From: Prevotella sp.
Lineage (GTDB): Bacteria > Bacteroidota > Bacteroidia > Bacteroidales > Bacteroidaceae
Assembly: GCA_017475005.1 (NCBI GenBank)
Contig: JAFVGI010000024.1
Location: 1-64,000 of the forward strand
DNA: 64,000 nucleotides
Direction: 5' to 3'
Within the stretch, counting starts at the first letter, position 1; every line of letters begins with the position of its first letter. A program made the translations under genes and the position numbers. Below the pieces are notes generated by a model. The model made no database searches. It worked only from the letters and a program-made list of their open reading frames with translations, and was not told where the DNA came from. Positions 43,945-53,225 of the stretch are shown here, piece after piece.

Positions 43945-45941
43945 TTCTTTACTTCTTTTATAAAACCATGTCGGAAGGCATAGAGCAGTTCACGCAAATC
44001 GTCTATCTGCTTCTTCAACTCCTTGCCTCTGTCTGTATCGGCCACAAGCAGGCGATGTCCGACAGTTGCCACAATCTGTGTTGTGGACTTAATATCTCTT
44101 CCTTCCCTGATAGCATCCTCCACATTAGTAAAAGGCTCATGCTGTACGAGTTCAAATTCCCGGGAGTGATAAACGAGGGTGTAGCCTGCTATGCCTGTTT
44201 CCTTATGATAAGGCTCTGCAAAGCCACCATCGATGACCATCAGTTTGCCATTAGCCTTGATAGGTGTTTCACCCTTCTTCACATGAACAGGAACGTGTCC
44301 ATTGATGATATGACGATTAGGACCCTCCACTCCGAAAGCATCAAGAATAGTATCAGCAGTCTTCTCCTGCTCACGAAGTTTGAAGAACCATCCCTTTTCC
44401 TCCACATGTGTCTCTTTCTCTGCAAGGAAATAGCGCTCAAAGGTTGCCATCTTTGCCTTATCAAAAAGGCAAGAGTCCGCACCACACCAAAGATACATGA
44501 AATAATCCTTGGCATATTGCTTCTCCTCTGCAGCAGTATCATTAGCAAAGGCAGAACGCACCAAATGACCTGTCTCACTAAACAATGAAATACCAGAATA
44601 TTTCTCCCCAGGTCTCAGTTCCACCTCTTTCAATGTTCCATCCTCGTTAAGAGGAATAGAAGCATGGAAGAGCAGGTTGTTGTTATATATGGCATACATG
44701 CAACCATGAGAGAGAATCGTCTTGATGTGTCTCTGCAGTTTCTCCGACACACGGAAAGAATGATGGAGTTTCTTCATCAGCAACTCCTCTTCCTGAGTAT
44801 ATGCAGAAGGGTCGTCAGGATTTACGGTCGGGAAGTTCATATCCAGCATCTTATATGCCTTGCCATCTATGATGCTGGTACCATTCTTAAAATCAATAGT
44901 CTCCAGCATGCAACGGTCATCCATCTTCCACGAAGGATTACGTTTTATAATCTTTGCTTCCGCCTTGAACTGCAGAACAGTAACAGCCTTATGCATCATA
45001 GCCATCAGGCGCAGAGTCTTCTGGTCGAACTTATCATGGTTTTCTGGATTCAGGATAGGTTCGAAAGCAGTACAAGGATCATTAGCATACGTCTCCATAG
45101 CAAAGGTGGCAAGTGGCATCAGACTTATACCATAACCATCATCAAGGGTGAGAAGGTTAGCATAACGCAATGACAGGCGAATGACATTACAGATGCAAGC
45201 ATCATTACCAGCACATGCTCCTGCCCACAGCATATCGTGATTACCCCATTGGATGTCCCATGAATGGTATGTGGACAGCTTATCCATGATGATATGAGCA
45301 CCAGGACCTCTGTCATACACATCACCCAGGATATGCAACTGCGCTATGGCCAGACGCTGTATGACATTTGAGAGAGCTATGATAAAATCATCAGCGCTGT
45401 CGGTAGAGATTATCTCATCTATGATAACACTTACATAACCAGCCTTATTCTTTTCCTCTGCACGCTCATGAAGCAGTTCCTCAAGAATATAGGAATACTC
45501 CGGTGGCAAGGACTTACGCACACGACTGCGGGTATATTTGGAACTGATTTCACGAAATACCATAACAAGCTGATTCAGTGTCATGCGATACCACTCAGCA
45601 CGTTTGTCATGGTCTTCCAGTTGTGACTTCACCAATTCCAGTTTCTGCTCAGGATAATAAATCAGCGTACACAATTCCTTCTTGGCAGATGTAGGCATAT
45701 ATTCCCCAAATATCTCATCTACCTTCTTCGAAATACGACCAGAAGCATTCTTCAGCACATGCAGGAAGGCTTCATGCTCACCATGTATATCAGCAAGGAA
45801 ATGCTCTGTCCCTTTTGGAAGATTAAGGATAGCAGAGAGATTGATTATCTCATTTGATGCTGCTGCTACATTCGGAAAGGACTTTGCAAGCAACTGCAGA
45901 TAATGCATATCGCTACTTATGTCATATTTGGGGTGATTCAT
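43941..45941 (-). CDS. fbp: Fructose-1,6-bisphosphatase, class III
   Basis: 666 aa, the length of the Firmicutes/Bacteroidetes class III enzyme. Hydrolyses fructose-1,6-bisphosphate to fructose-6-phosphate in gluconeogenesis. The calcineurin-like metallophosphatase motifs are ADIHGEHEAF (Asp51, His53), LGDVYDRGPGAH and WGNHDMLW. Starts 4 bases inside the end of the glycosyltransferase-like gene and overlaps the small membrane gene by 4. Confidence 0.94.
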   Translation of the reverse strand: MNHPKYDISSDMHYLQLLAKSFPNVAAASNEIINLSAILNLPKGTEHFLADIHGEHEAFLHVLKNASGRISKKVDEIFGEYMPTSAKKELCTLIYYPEQKLELVKSQLEDHDKRAEWYRMTLNQLVMVFREISSKYTRSRVRKSLPPEYSYILEELLHERAEEKNKAGYVSVIIDEIISTDSADDFIIALSNVIQRLAIAQLHILGDVYDRGPGAHIIMDKLSTYHSWDIQWGNHDMLWAGACAGNDACICNVIRLSLRYANLLTLDDGYGISLMPLATFAMETYANDPCTAFEPILNPENHDKFDQKTLRLMAMMHKAVTVLQFKAEAKIIKRNPSWKMDDRCMLETIDFKNGTSIIDGKAYKMLDMNFPTVNPDDPSAYTQEEELLMKKLHHSFRVSEKLQRHIKTILSHGCMYAIYNNNLLFHASIPLNEDGTLKEVELRPGEKYSGISLFSETGHLVRSAFANDTAAEEKQYAKDYFMYLWCGADSCLFDKAKMATFERYFLAEKETHVEEKGWFFKLREQEKTADTILDAFGVEGPNRHIINGHVPVHVKKGETPIKANGKLMVIDGGFAEPYHKETGIAGYTLVYHSREFELVQHEPFTNVEDAIREGRDIKSTTQIVATVGHRLLVADTDRGKELKKQIDDLRELLYAFRHGFIKEVKK

Positions 45942-46921
45942 AAAATCTTATAACCTGGTTTTAAGAAAAATAATTCCGTGAGCTGATTTTGTATCTTCTT
46001 GGCTGTTTTTTTCAGTTTATGCTTGGCAAGTTCCTGAACAACCTTGTCCTCATCATAGTCTTCATACCGGAAGAGGTGATACAATTCTGTCCAATGACGC
46101 AAAGTGAGATTCTTTAAGCCAATCTTACTCGCCGCCTTTATCATAGCGAAAGGACTCTTGTCGGGGAAGCCTCCGAATTGCTTATACTTCTTCGGATAGC
46201 GCATATCGTCTGTTACCTCAGTCCATTCAGAAATAGAAATCTGCGCCTTCTCTGCACCCTGTTTGACGATATCTGATACATCCTCATCATGAACATAGAA
46301 AGCAACCCTGCGGAAGGATATATCCTGAATGTTTGGCATAACAATCTGGTTATCTACTCCCAGCATCGCAAACTGAACCATAGAAGTTACGAACTGTTTC
46401 TCCTGAGGTGTGATGAAACGCATGTAATGAGTGTCAACCGTCTTGTTATAGAGGGAATACATAAACTCCTTCTGTACCTCATCTTCCTCAGATTCCGGAG
46501 CAGGCAGTATCTCCACATGTCCTTTGTCTAATCCTGTGGCATGGAATATGCCTGCCTCATAGTTGTCTTGCATGACAATGACATCAGCATATCTCAATGC
46601 CCCGAACTGACAAAGCATAAATTTCCAGAATCTCCGTTTGAAAGGATTCCATTCAATGTTTGAGGAAGTCAATCCACGCATTGGAGAATATACCACAACC
46701 TTATTATGACGATTGGCAGCATAAGCTATGACACATAAACGCCAATCCCAAGAGCCATAGATATGGACTACCATAGGATTCACCTCATCCAACTGAGAGC
46801 AGACATACCTGTAGAAGGCGAAGACTCCTTTCTGGGAATCTGCCTGCATCATGCAATTCTCCACCTTGTCAGTACAGGGGAAGAATATTGTTGAATTCGA
46901 TGTATAGTGAAGTACCTTCAA
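45938..46921 (-). CDS. Glycosyltransferase-like protein, possibly degenerate
   Basis: 327 aa. The first 150 residues resemble the N-terminal Rossmann half of family 4 glycosyltransferases (VVHIYGSWDWRLCVIAYAAN, VVVYSPMRGL, YADVIVMQDNYEAGIFHATG, HVEILPAPES). The C-terminal half lacks the usual EGFG/E-x7-E donor site and is replaced by a helical segment with many lysines. It may be a lineage-specific transferase or have lost activity. Fixed between lysA (11 bases) and fbp (4-base overlap). Confidence 0.6.
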   Translation of the reverse strand: MKVLHYTSNSTIFFPCTDKVENCMMQADSQKGVFAFYRYVCSQLDEVNPMVVHIYGSWDWRLCVIAYAANRHNKVVVYSPMRGLTSSNIEWNPFKRRFWKFMLCQFGALRYADVIVMQDNYEAGIFHATGLDKGHVEILPAPESEEDEVQKEFMYSLYNKTVDTHYMRFITPQEKQFVTSMVQFAMLGVDNQIVMPNIQDISFRRVAFYVHDEDVSDIVKQGAEKAQISISEWTEVTDDMRYPKKYKQFGGFPDKSPFAMIKAASKIGLKNLTLRHWTELYHLFRYEDYDEDKVVQELAKHKLKKTAKKIQNQLTELFFLKPGYKIL

Positions 46922-46932
46922 TGTTCTTTTAT

Positions 46933-48081
46933 TTAAAACAAATAGCCCTTAGGTAATTTTCGACAATTATACTGGCACGCCATTATCTCGCCATAAGCTC
47001 CTGCAGAACGTAAAGCAATCAAGTCGCCACGTCTGCATTCCGGCATCTTCTCATCCTTTGCAAAAACATCAGAAGACTCGCAGATAGGACCAACCACATC
47101 ATAAGTGCACTGTTCCCTACCCTCACAATCTTCCAACAGCTGGATATCATGATGAGCATCATACAGGGCAGGACGTATCAAATCACTCATGCCGGCATCG
47201 ACTATTACGAAAGACTTCACATGAGCATGCTTCACATACAGCACACGAGTAATAAGGCTACCCATCTGACCTACAACAGCACGTCCTAATTCACAATGTA
47301 CTTCCTGACCTTCGCGGAGTTTCAGATTCTTGGCATAGGTATTGAAGTATTTCTCAAAGTCTGGTATTGGCTTTCCGTCCGGATCATCATAGGCAATACC
47401 CAGACCACCACCGACATTGATTACCTTCACCTTGATATCCTGCGCCTCAAGACGGTCCTGCAGTTCATTGATACGAGAACACAGAGCCTCGAAATCACCC
47501 ATCTCGAGTATCTGACTGCCAATATGGAAGTGCAATCCCAGGAATTCGATATTGGGGAGTTCATAAGCCTCACGAATGGCAAGCTCCATATCCTCCATAG
47601 AGATACCGAACTTATTCTCTGCAAGTCCTGTAGTGATATTGGCATGGGTATGAGCTCCTACATTCGGATTTATGCGAAAACATACGCGAGCTGTTTTTCC
47701 CTTTATGCCTGCCAGTTCATTGATAATCTGCAGTTCAGATTCTGACTCAACATTAAAACAGAATATGCCGGCATCAAGACCAAGATTTATTTCCCAATCG
47801 GCCTTACCTACTCCAGCATAAACTATTTTCTTGGCATCAAATCCGGCATCCAAGGCCTGTTGTATCTCACCACCGCTGACGCAGTCAACACCAAAACCTG
47901 CCTTTTGTATCTCTTTGAGAACAGCAGGATTTGCATTTGCCTTCACAGCATAGTGGAGATGACACTGCGGATACTCCTTCAGGCAATTGTTGATGGTCTG
48001 AAGAGTGTCATCAAGCAATGCCTTGTCGTAATAGTAAAAAGGAGTTTGCAGTTCCTTGAATTTATCTTTTTTATTCAACAT
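46933..48081 (-). CDS. lysA: Diaminopimelate decarboxylase
   Basis: 382 aa. The last step of lysine synthesis: meso-diaminopimelate to lysine and CO2. The pyridoxal-phosphate lysine is Lys47 in HYAVKANAN. GLHFHIGSQI, VINVGGGLGI and the substrate-site GPICESSDVFAKD, then SAGAYGEIMACQYN, complete the fold type III decarboxylase. Lies 15 bases downstream of lysC, so two lysine-pathway genes are side by side. Confidence 0.93.
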   Translation of the reverse strand: MLNKKDKFKELQTPFYYYDKALLDDTLQTINNCLKEYPQCHLHYAVKANANPAVLKEIQKAGFGVDCVSGGEIQQALDAGFDAKKIVYAGVGKADWEINLGLDAGIFCFNVESESELQIINELAGIKGKTARVCFRINPNVGAHTHANITTGLAENKFGISMEDMELAIREAYELPNIEFLGLHFHIGSQILEMGDFEALCSRINELQDRLEAQDIKVKVINVGGGLGIAYDDPDGKPIPDFEKYFNTYAKNLKLREGQEVHCELGRAVVGQMGSLITRVLYVKHAHVKSFVIVDAGMSDLIRPALYDAHHDIQLLEDCEGREQCTYDVVGPICESSDVFAKDEKMPECRRGDLIALRSAGAYGEIMACQYNCRKLPKGYLF

Positions 48082-48096
48082 CTTAGAGTCTGATTA

Positions 48097-49410
48097 TTAG
48101 AAGAGTTTTGCGCTAAGGTTCTGCAAAGCGCGTTTCTTGTCCTGCTCGCGAACAAGGAATGAGATATTATAGTTTGAACCACCATAAGAAATCATGCGAA
48201 CAGGGATATTCTGCATAGCATCTGTTACAAGAGTCTCGAAGCCGACATTGCTCCAATCGAGGTCACCAACGACACAGATGATACACATATCAGAATCCAC
48301 AGTAACTGTACCATACTTCTTCAACTCATCCATAATCTTGGTGAGGTTTGCAGTCTTGTCGATTGTAACGCTGACACCTACCTCAGAAGTGGTTACCATA
48401 TCGATTGGTGTGTTGTAGGTCTCAAATATCTCGAACACCTTGCGGAGGAAACCTGTAGCAAGCAGCATGCGAGAAGACTTTACCTTAATAGCTGTGATAT
48501 TGTCTTTTGCAGCAACAGCCTTTATCTTACCACGAACAAGGACATTGTCGATTACTGTACCCTCAGCATCTGGGTCCATTGTATTCTTGATACGAACTGG
48601 CACACCAGCATACTTAGCAGGCTGAACACAGGTAGGGTGAAGAATCTTTGCTCCGAAGTATGCCAACTCAGCAGCCTCCTCGAAATTGAGCTGATGAACA
48701 GCATCTGTCTTTTCAACGATACGAGGGTCGTTGTTATGCATACCGTCGATATCTGTCCAAATCTGTATCTCATCAGACATCATAGCAGCACCAATCAAAG
48801 AAGCTGTATAGTCAGAACCACCACGCTGCAGGTTATCAACCTCATCGTAGGCATTCTTACATACAAAGCCCTGAGTGATGTATATCTGATAGCCCTGATG
48901 AGTACGCATAACCCTGTCAAGATTCTCCTTAATGAAAGGCATATCTGGCTCAGAGTTTTTGTCTGTACGCATGAATGTAAGAGCATCAAGGAGTACAGTC
49001 TTTACTCCCTGCTCATTGAGGTAGTTGGTAACCATATTGGTACTCATAACCTCACCTTGTGCCACAACAATCTTTTCCTCGAATGATGTGAAGGTATCCT
49101 TTGTGAAGGTACGCAGATAGTTGAACTCTTTACGAAGGAATTCCGAAGTCTTCTTCTTCATCTCTTCTGTAGAATAGAGTTCCTCTACATGGCCCATATA
49201 TTTCTTCTCGAGCTGATTGATAACCTCCTGAGCTCCTTCCGGATTCTTCTTGTAAAGATAATCTGAAATCTCCACAAGAGAGTTTGTTGTTCCTGACATA
49301 GCAGAGAGTACAACAAATGTTGGTTCACCTGAGCGTGTAACGAGTTTCGCTACGCCCTTCATACGTTCTGCAGTACCAACTGAAGTACCGCCAAATTTCA
49401 TTACTTTCAT
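48097..49410 (-). CDS. lysC: Aspartate kinase, monofunctional
   Basis: 437 aa. Phosphorylates aspartate as the first step to lysine, threonine and methionine. KFGGTSVG at residues 5-12, a catalytic domain to about 290 (GGSDYTASLIGAAM, WTDIDGMHNNDPR) and two ACT regulatory domains (about 300-437) that should give feedback control, probably by lysine given the lysA neighbour. No homoserine dehydrogenase domain is fused. Follows ftsE by 20 bases. Confidence 0.93.
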   Translation of the reverse strand: MKVMKFGGTSVGTAERMKGVAKLVTRSGEPTFVVLSAMSGTTNSLVEISDYLYKKNPEGAQEVINQLEKKYMGHVEELYSTEEMKKKTSEFLRKEFNYLRTFTKDTFTSFEEKIVVAQGEVMSTNMVTNYLNEQGVKTVLLDALTFMRTDKNSEPDMPFIKENLDRVMRTHQGYQIYITQGFVCKNAYDEVDNLQRGGSDYTASLIGAAMMSDEIQIWTDIDGMHNNDPRIVEKTDAVHQLNFEEAAELAYFGAKILHPTCVQPAKYAGVPVRIKNTMDPDAEGTVIDNVLVRGKIKAVAAKDNITAIKVKSSRMLLATGFLRKVFEIFETYNTPIDMVTTSEVGVSVTIDKTANLTKIMDELKKYGTVTVDSDMCIICVVGDLDWSNVGFETLVTDAMQNIPVRMISYGGSNYNISFLVREQDKKRALQNLSAKLF

Positions 49411-49430
49411 ATTGCTATTTGTATTTGTAT

Positions 49431-50105
49431 TTAATTTTCGTATTTCGTAAAATTCTGTCCCTCACACTGATATACTGTTCCAGGAAATTTATCCAGGATA
49501 GCCATATTGTGAGTTGCGATGATAACTGCTGTTCCAGCGATAGCTATCTCCTTAAACACTCCCATAATCTGATCAGTTGTTTCCGGGTCAAGATTTCCTG
49601 TAGGCTCATCAGCGAGTAACACCTTTGGCGAATTCAGCAATGCTCGTGCTATAGCGATACGCTGCTGTTCACCACCAGATAATTCGTGAGGCATTTTATT
49701 CTCACAGCCTTCCATCTTTACATCACGCAGCACCTCGGAGATTCTCTGCTCTCTGTCTGTCTTATCATTCCAGCCAGTAGCCTTCAATATGAATTCCAGA
49801 TTCTTATGGATATTGCGATCTGTAAGCAGCTTGAAGTCCTGGAAAATAATTCCTAACTCCCTGCGCAATGGCTGGAGGTCTTGACGCTTGATGGAAAACA
49901 TATCATTTCCCAATACAGTAGCCTCATCACATTCATCTACCTCCACCTCTCCATAGAAAGAGCGGATAAGAGAACTTTTGCCAGAGCCTACCTTACCAAT
50001 GAGATAAACTAAATCTCCTGCTGCCACTTCAAGATCTACGCCCTTTAATACGTAGTTGTCATCATCTTCGTGGCGAATTGAAACATTCTTGTATGTGATT
50101 AACAT
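49431..50105 (-). CDS. ftsE: Cell-division ABC ATPase FtsE
   Basis: 224 aa. Walker A GKVGSGKS (37-44), the Q-loop [14 protein letters not shown] signature [15 protein letters not shown] and Walker [13 protein letters not shown]. The short chain, the [14 protein letters not shown] segment and the lack of other domains fit FtsE, partner of FtsX in activating cell-wall hydrolases. ftsX lies about 22 kb away on the other strand. A LolD-type lipoprotein ATPase is the alternative. Sits between hisE and lysC. Confidence 0.85.
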   Translation of the reverse strand: MLITYKNVSIRHEDDDNYVLKGVDLEVAAGDLVYLIGKVGSGKSSLIRSFYGEVEVDECDEATVLGNDMFSIKRQDLQPLRRELGIIFQDFKLLTDRNIHKNLEFILKATGWNDKTDREQRISEVLRDVKMEGCENKMPHELSGGEQQRIAIARALLNSPKVLLADEPTGNLDPETTDQIMGVFKEIAIAGTAVIIATHNMAILDKFPGTVYQCEGQNFTKYEN

Positions 50106-50123
50106 GACTCTCTATTTGTGGGA

Positions 50124-50438
50124 TTAGTGTTTCTGCCAACCTGGGTTATGGCGTTCCATCAGTTCGCGTGCCATATCTTCGATGCGAAGGCCTTTGCTTG
50201 TCAGGAGAACTATGAGGTGATACAACATATCTGATCCCTCATAAACCAGTCGCTCATTGGTACCGTTGGTTGCTTCGATAACCAACTCCAATGCTTCCTC
50301 ACCAACCTTCTGCGCCATACGATTCAAGCCATCCTTGAACAGCGATGTTGTATAACTGCCCTCAGGCATCTCTTCATGTCTCTTCTCAATAAAATCCTGT
50401 AACTCACTCAGGAATAAAAGGGGATTTTTCTCTTCCAT
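50124..50438 (-). CDS. hisE: Phosphoribosyl-ATP pyrophosphatase
   Basis: 104 aa. The second step of histidine synthesis. The all-alpha MazG-like fold shows LQDFIEKRHEEMPEGSYTTS, then KVGEEALELVIEA with the metal-binding glutamates and YEGSDMLYHLIVLL. In many Bacteroidetes this domain is the C-terminal half of a bifunctional HisIE; here it is a free protein, 53 repeat-like bases downstream of hisI. Confidence 0.92.
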   Translation of the reverse strand: MEEKNPLLFLSELQDFIEKRHEEMPEGSYTTSLFKDGLNRMAQKVGEEALELVIEATNGTNERLVYEGSDMLYHLIVLLTSKGLRIEDMARELMERHNPGWQKH

Positions 50439-50491
50439 TATATTTTTCTTTTAGCTTTAAACTCTAAACTTTACACGTTAAACGTTAACCA
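50439..50491. repeat. Repeat spacer between hisI and hisE
   Basis: Mostly TTTAAACTCTAAACTTTACA-type units and a CGTTAAACGTTAACC stretch, the reverse-strand form of the dispersed TTTAGAGTTTA family. It sits exactly where HisI and HisE are joined in fused proteins. Confidence 0.6.
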
Positions 50492-50803
50492 TTACACATT
50501 CTCCTCTCCCCAACATGTGTCTGTTCCTGTATGACATGTAGGTCCGTGTGGATGTACCTTCACGAGGAGAGTATCATTATCACAGTCAACCTTGATGTCA
50601 ACAAGGTCGAGGAAGTTACCGCTTGTCTCGCCTTTTGTCCAAAGACACTTTCTGCCACGACTCCAGAAGGTCACCTTCTTGGTTTCTAAGGTCTTCTTCA
50701 AAGACTCTTCATTCATGTATCCTAACATAAGGACATTCTTTGTCACAGCGTCTTGGATGATTGCTGGCACTAAGCCGCCACCTTTTTCAAAATCTATTTT
50801 CAT
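50492..50803 (-). CDS. hisI: Phosphoribosyl-AMP cyclohydrolase
   Basis: 103 aa. Opens the purine ring of phosphoribosyl-AMP in histidine synthesis. [37 protein letters not shown] and the zinc/magnesium site [13 protein letters not shown]...[12 protein letters not shown] are complete. The protein ends directly after the catalytic domain, with no HisE fusion. Its start overlaps hisF by 4 bases. Confidence 0.93.
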   Translation of the reverse strand: MKIDFEKGGGLVPAIIQDAVTKNVLMLGYMNEESLKKTLETKKVTFWSRGRKCLWTKGETSGNFLDLVDIKVDCDNDTLLVKVHPHGPTCHTGTDTCWGEENV

Positions 50804-51552
50804 CGTACTACTATTCCTTCTTTTCGTAAATAATCTTTCAGTTCCGGTACCGGTATCTCTCCAAAATGGAACACACTGGCAGCCAAGGCAGCATCAGCAT
50901 GTCCTATGTTGAACACATCACGGAAATGCTCTTTTGCTCCTGCACCGCCAGAGGCAATAATCGGTATGGGCAATGTATCGGCGAGCATTGCCAAAGCCTC
51001 GTTGGCAAATCCCTTCTTCACACCATCATGATTCATTGATGTGAACAATATCTCGCCTGCTCCCCTGTCAGCAACTTCTTTCGCCCAGTCAAGGAGAGTG
51101 CGCTCTACTCTGATTCTGCCACCATTGACATAACAATGCCAGCCGTCTTCGTCATTGCGGGCATCGATGGCGCAGACACATACCTGCGAGCCATACTTAT
51201 GGGCTATCTCATCAACGAATTCCGGACGACGAAGGGCAGCGCTGTTGACACTGACCTTATCAGCTCCGGCAGCAAGCATTCTGTCAACATCCTCTATGGC
51301 ATTGATGCCTCCACCAACTGTGAAAGGGATGTTTATCTCATAAGCCACACGGGTTACCATATCGGTGAATGTCTTTCTGCCTTCATGCGATGCCGTGATA
51401 TCAAGATACACCAACTCATCAGCACCACAATCACTGTATGCCCTACCCAACTCTACCGGATCGCCGGCAGAGCGGAGATTGACGAAATTGGTTCCCTTTA
51501 CGGTTTCGCCATTCTTTACATCAAGACATGGAACTATACGTTTTGCTAACAT
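50800..51552 (-). CDS. hisF: Imidazole glycerol phosphate synthase, cyclase subunit
   Basis: 250 aa TIM barrel. Uses ammonia from HisH to close the imidazole ring. The first catalytic aspartate is in [13 protein letters not shown] and the second in [34 protein letters not shown] binds phosphate. Overlaps hisA by 7 bases and hisI by 4. Confidence 0.95.
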   Translation of the reverse strand: MLAKRIVPCLDVKNGETVKGTNFVNLRSAGDPVELGRAYSDCGADELVYLDITASHEGRKTFTDMVTRVAYEINIPFTVGGGINAIEDVDRMLAAGADKVSVNSAALRRPEFVDEIAHKYGSQVCVCAIDARNDEDGWHCYVNGGRIRVERTLLDWAKEVADRGAGEILFTSMNHDGVKKGFANEALAMLADTLPIPIIASGGAGAKEHFRDVFNIGHADAALAASVFHFGEIPVPELKDYLRKEGIVVR

Positions 51553-52262
51553 AACTTGAGCCCTTCCACCTTTATCTTTCCTTCATAATAGGCCTTGCCG
51601 AACACTACGGCAGGAATGCCATTTGCATCCAACTGCTCGATGTCCTCATTACATGATACTCCGCCAGAAGCTATCAGATGTAAAGAAGGATAAGCCTTCA
51701 TTATTTCAATATACAGTGCTGTAGCAGGTCCTTGCAGGGTGCCGTCTTTTGATATCTCCGTACACAGGACGTTACGGACACCTCTGTCAACATATTTCTT
51801 CAGGAATGGCAGCAGGTCTTCTTCCGAATCCTCTAGCCATCCGTTGATGCTTACCTTGCCGTTTCGTACGTCTGCACCCAGAATCATTCTCTCTGCGCCA
51901 TACTTCTCCATCCAGCCCATAAACAGTTCCGGTTTTGTTACGGCGATGCTGCCGACAGTAACCATTGCGGCACCGGCATTGAAGGCTTTTTCTATGTCCT
52001 CCTCTGTCTTTATGCCTCCGCCAAAATCTACGACGAGGTTGGTTGCCTGTGTCACGGCCCTCAACACATCATCATTGACAACATGCTTACTCTTGGCGCC
52101 GTCCAGGTCAACCATGTGCAAGCGCTTGAAGCCCAGCTTCTCAAACTCCTTGGCTTGCGCAACAGGGTCTTCGTTATATATCCTCTTGCTGTCATACTCT
52201 CCCTTGGTAAGGCGTACGCACTTACCGTCAATGAGATCTATGGCAGGAATCAATTCTATCAT
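51546..52262 (-). CDS. hisA: Phosphoribosylformimino-AICAR ribotide isomerase
   Basis: 238 aa TIM barrel related to HisF. Catalytic Asp in [13 protein letters not shown] (residue 8), phosphate loops [12 protein letters not shown] and [11 protein letters not shown], and the second Asp in [14 protein letters not shown]. Overlaps hisH by 4 bases. Confidence 0.95.
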   Translation of the reverse strand: MIELIPAIDLIDGKCVRLTKGEYDSKRIYNEDPVAQAKEFEKLGFKRLHMVDLDGAKSKHVVNDDVLRAVTQATNLVVDFGGGIKTEEDIEKAFNAGAAMVTVGSIAVTKPELFMGWMEKYGAERMILGADVRNGKVSINGWLEDSEEDLLPFLKKYVDRGVRNVLCTEISKDGTLQGPATALYIEIMKAYPSLHLIASGGVSCNEDIEQLDANGIPAVVFGKAYYEGKIKVEGLKLC

Positions 52263-52852
52263 AGTTCTAAAAAGTTTTTCAAGATTGTTGCACCCACGCT
52301 GCCTGACTTCTCAGGGTGGAACTGGGTGGCAAAGAAATTGTCTTTGTTGATGGCAGCAGAATATGGCAATGTGAAGTCTGCCGTCGCTATAGTGTATTTC
52401 TCGTCGAAAGGAACATAGTAGCTATGCACGAAATACACGAAGTCCTTCTCATTAACGTCCTTGAAGAGTGGAGTCTTGAGGTCGTAAAGGCTGTTCCATC
52501 CCATCTGAGGAATCTTGTCCTCATGTCTTACAGGCTGGAAGCGCTTTACCTCCATTGGGAATACTCCGAGACAATCAGTATTGCCTTCTTCGGAACGCTT
52601 ACACAACAGCTGCTGTCCGATACAAATGCCCAGCACAGGCTGTTTCATGTCACGTATCACATTGTCCAAACCTCTCTCCTTAAGATATGCCATAGCGTTG
52701 CTGGCTTCTCCCTGACCAGGGAATATCACTCTGTCTGCAGTCAGTAATTCTTCTGCATCATCCGTCCACAATGGTTCTACACCAAGACGCTTAACAGCAT
52801 TGATGACAGAGAAGATATTACCTGCATTATATTTTACTATTGCTACTTTCAC
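52259..52852 (-). CDS. hisH: Imidazole glycerol phosphate synthase, glutaminase subunit
   Basis: 197 aa class I glutamine amidotransferase. Nucleophile Cys77 in VLGICIGQQLL, oxyanion strand FPGQGEASNAM and the His-Glu pair in ATQFHPEKSG. Supplies ammonia to HisF. First gene of the chain hisHAFIE-ftsE-lysC-lysA and beyond; the promoter is at 52917-52948. The earlier-step genes hisG, D, C and B are not in the window. Confidence 0.95.
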   Translation of the reverse strand: MKVAIVKYNAGNIFSVINAVKRLGVEPLWTDDAEELLTADRVIFPGQGEASNAMAYLKERGLDNVIRDMKQPVLGICIGQQLLCKRSEEGNTDCLGVFPMEVKRFQPVRHEDKIPQMGWNSLYDLKTPLFKDVNEKDFVYFVHSYYVPFDEKYTIATADFTLPYSAAINKDNFFATQFHPEKSGSVGATILKNFLEL

Positions 52853-52916
52853 CTTATCAATGTTTAATATTCAATGTTCTCACGTACGCGCATACACATA
52901 CACACAATATGGGCTG

Positions 52917-52948
52917 CAAAGGTACGAATAAGTGAGCAAAATACCAAA
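52917..52948 (-). promoter_or_regulatory. Promoter of the his-lys-glnS gene chain
   Basis: TTTG (52945-52948), 20 bases, TACCTTTG (52917-52924) on the minus strand, an exact consensus. The start is predicted near 52910, giving a leader of about 58 nt before hisH. Confidence 0.72.
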
Positions 52949-53169
52949 CAAAAAGAAAAGTTTTTTTATTTTTGCTTGTTTTTTCGAACAAAAGTAATTT
53001 CGACAAAATCAAAGTTACAAAAACATTTCTACATTTTTTTTGAAAAGAATAAAATTTCTCTTCCCCATTATCAAATTTCCGTTTCAGGCCTTGGAATATA
53101 TATTTCAGGCCCTGAAATATTATTTTCACACCTTGCAACTGAGAAACATCCCTTATGCAAAAAACAAAA

Positions 53170-53198
53170 AGGTGTGCCACCATAAAAGTGACACACCT
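53170..53198 (-). terminator. Intrinsic terminator after the outer-membrane protein gene
   Basis: On the minus strand AGGTGTGTCAC, a 7-base loop, GTGGCACACCT, then TTTTTG and TTTT. An 11-bp stem with one G-U pair, 28 bases past the stop codon. Confidence 0.8.
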
Positions 53199-53225
53199 CA
53201 GGGTATATTATTTTCTTAAGAATTC

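Larger units (their letters stand above)
52853..53225. promoter_or_regulatory. Intergenic region between hisH and the outer-membrane protein gene
   Basis: It contains, from left to right, the hisH promoter (52917-52948), an AT-rich stretch, the 21-base perfect palindrome ATATTTCAGG-C-CCTGAAATAT (53100-53120) with a half-copy TTTCAGGCC just before it, and the terminator of the outer-membrane protein gene (53170-53198). No coding sequence that I can support; open frames here are on AT-rich filler. Confidence 0.55.
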
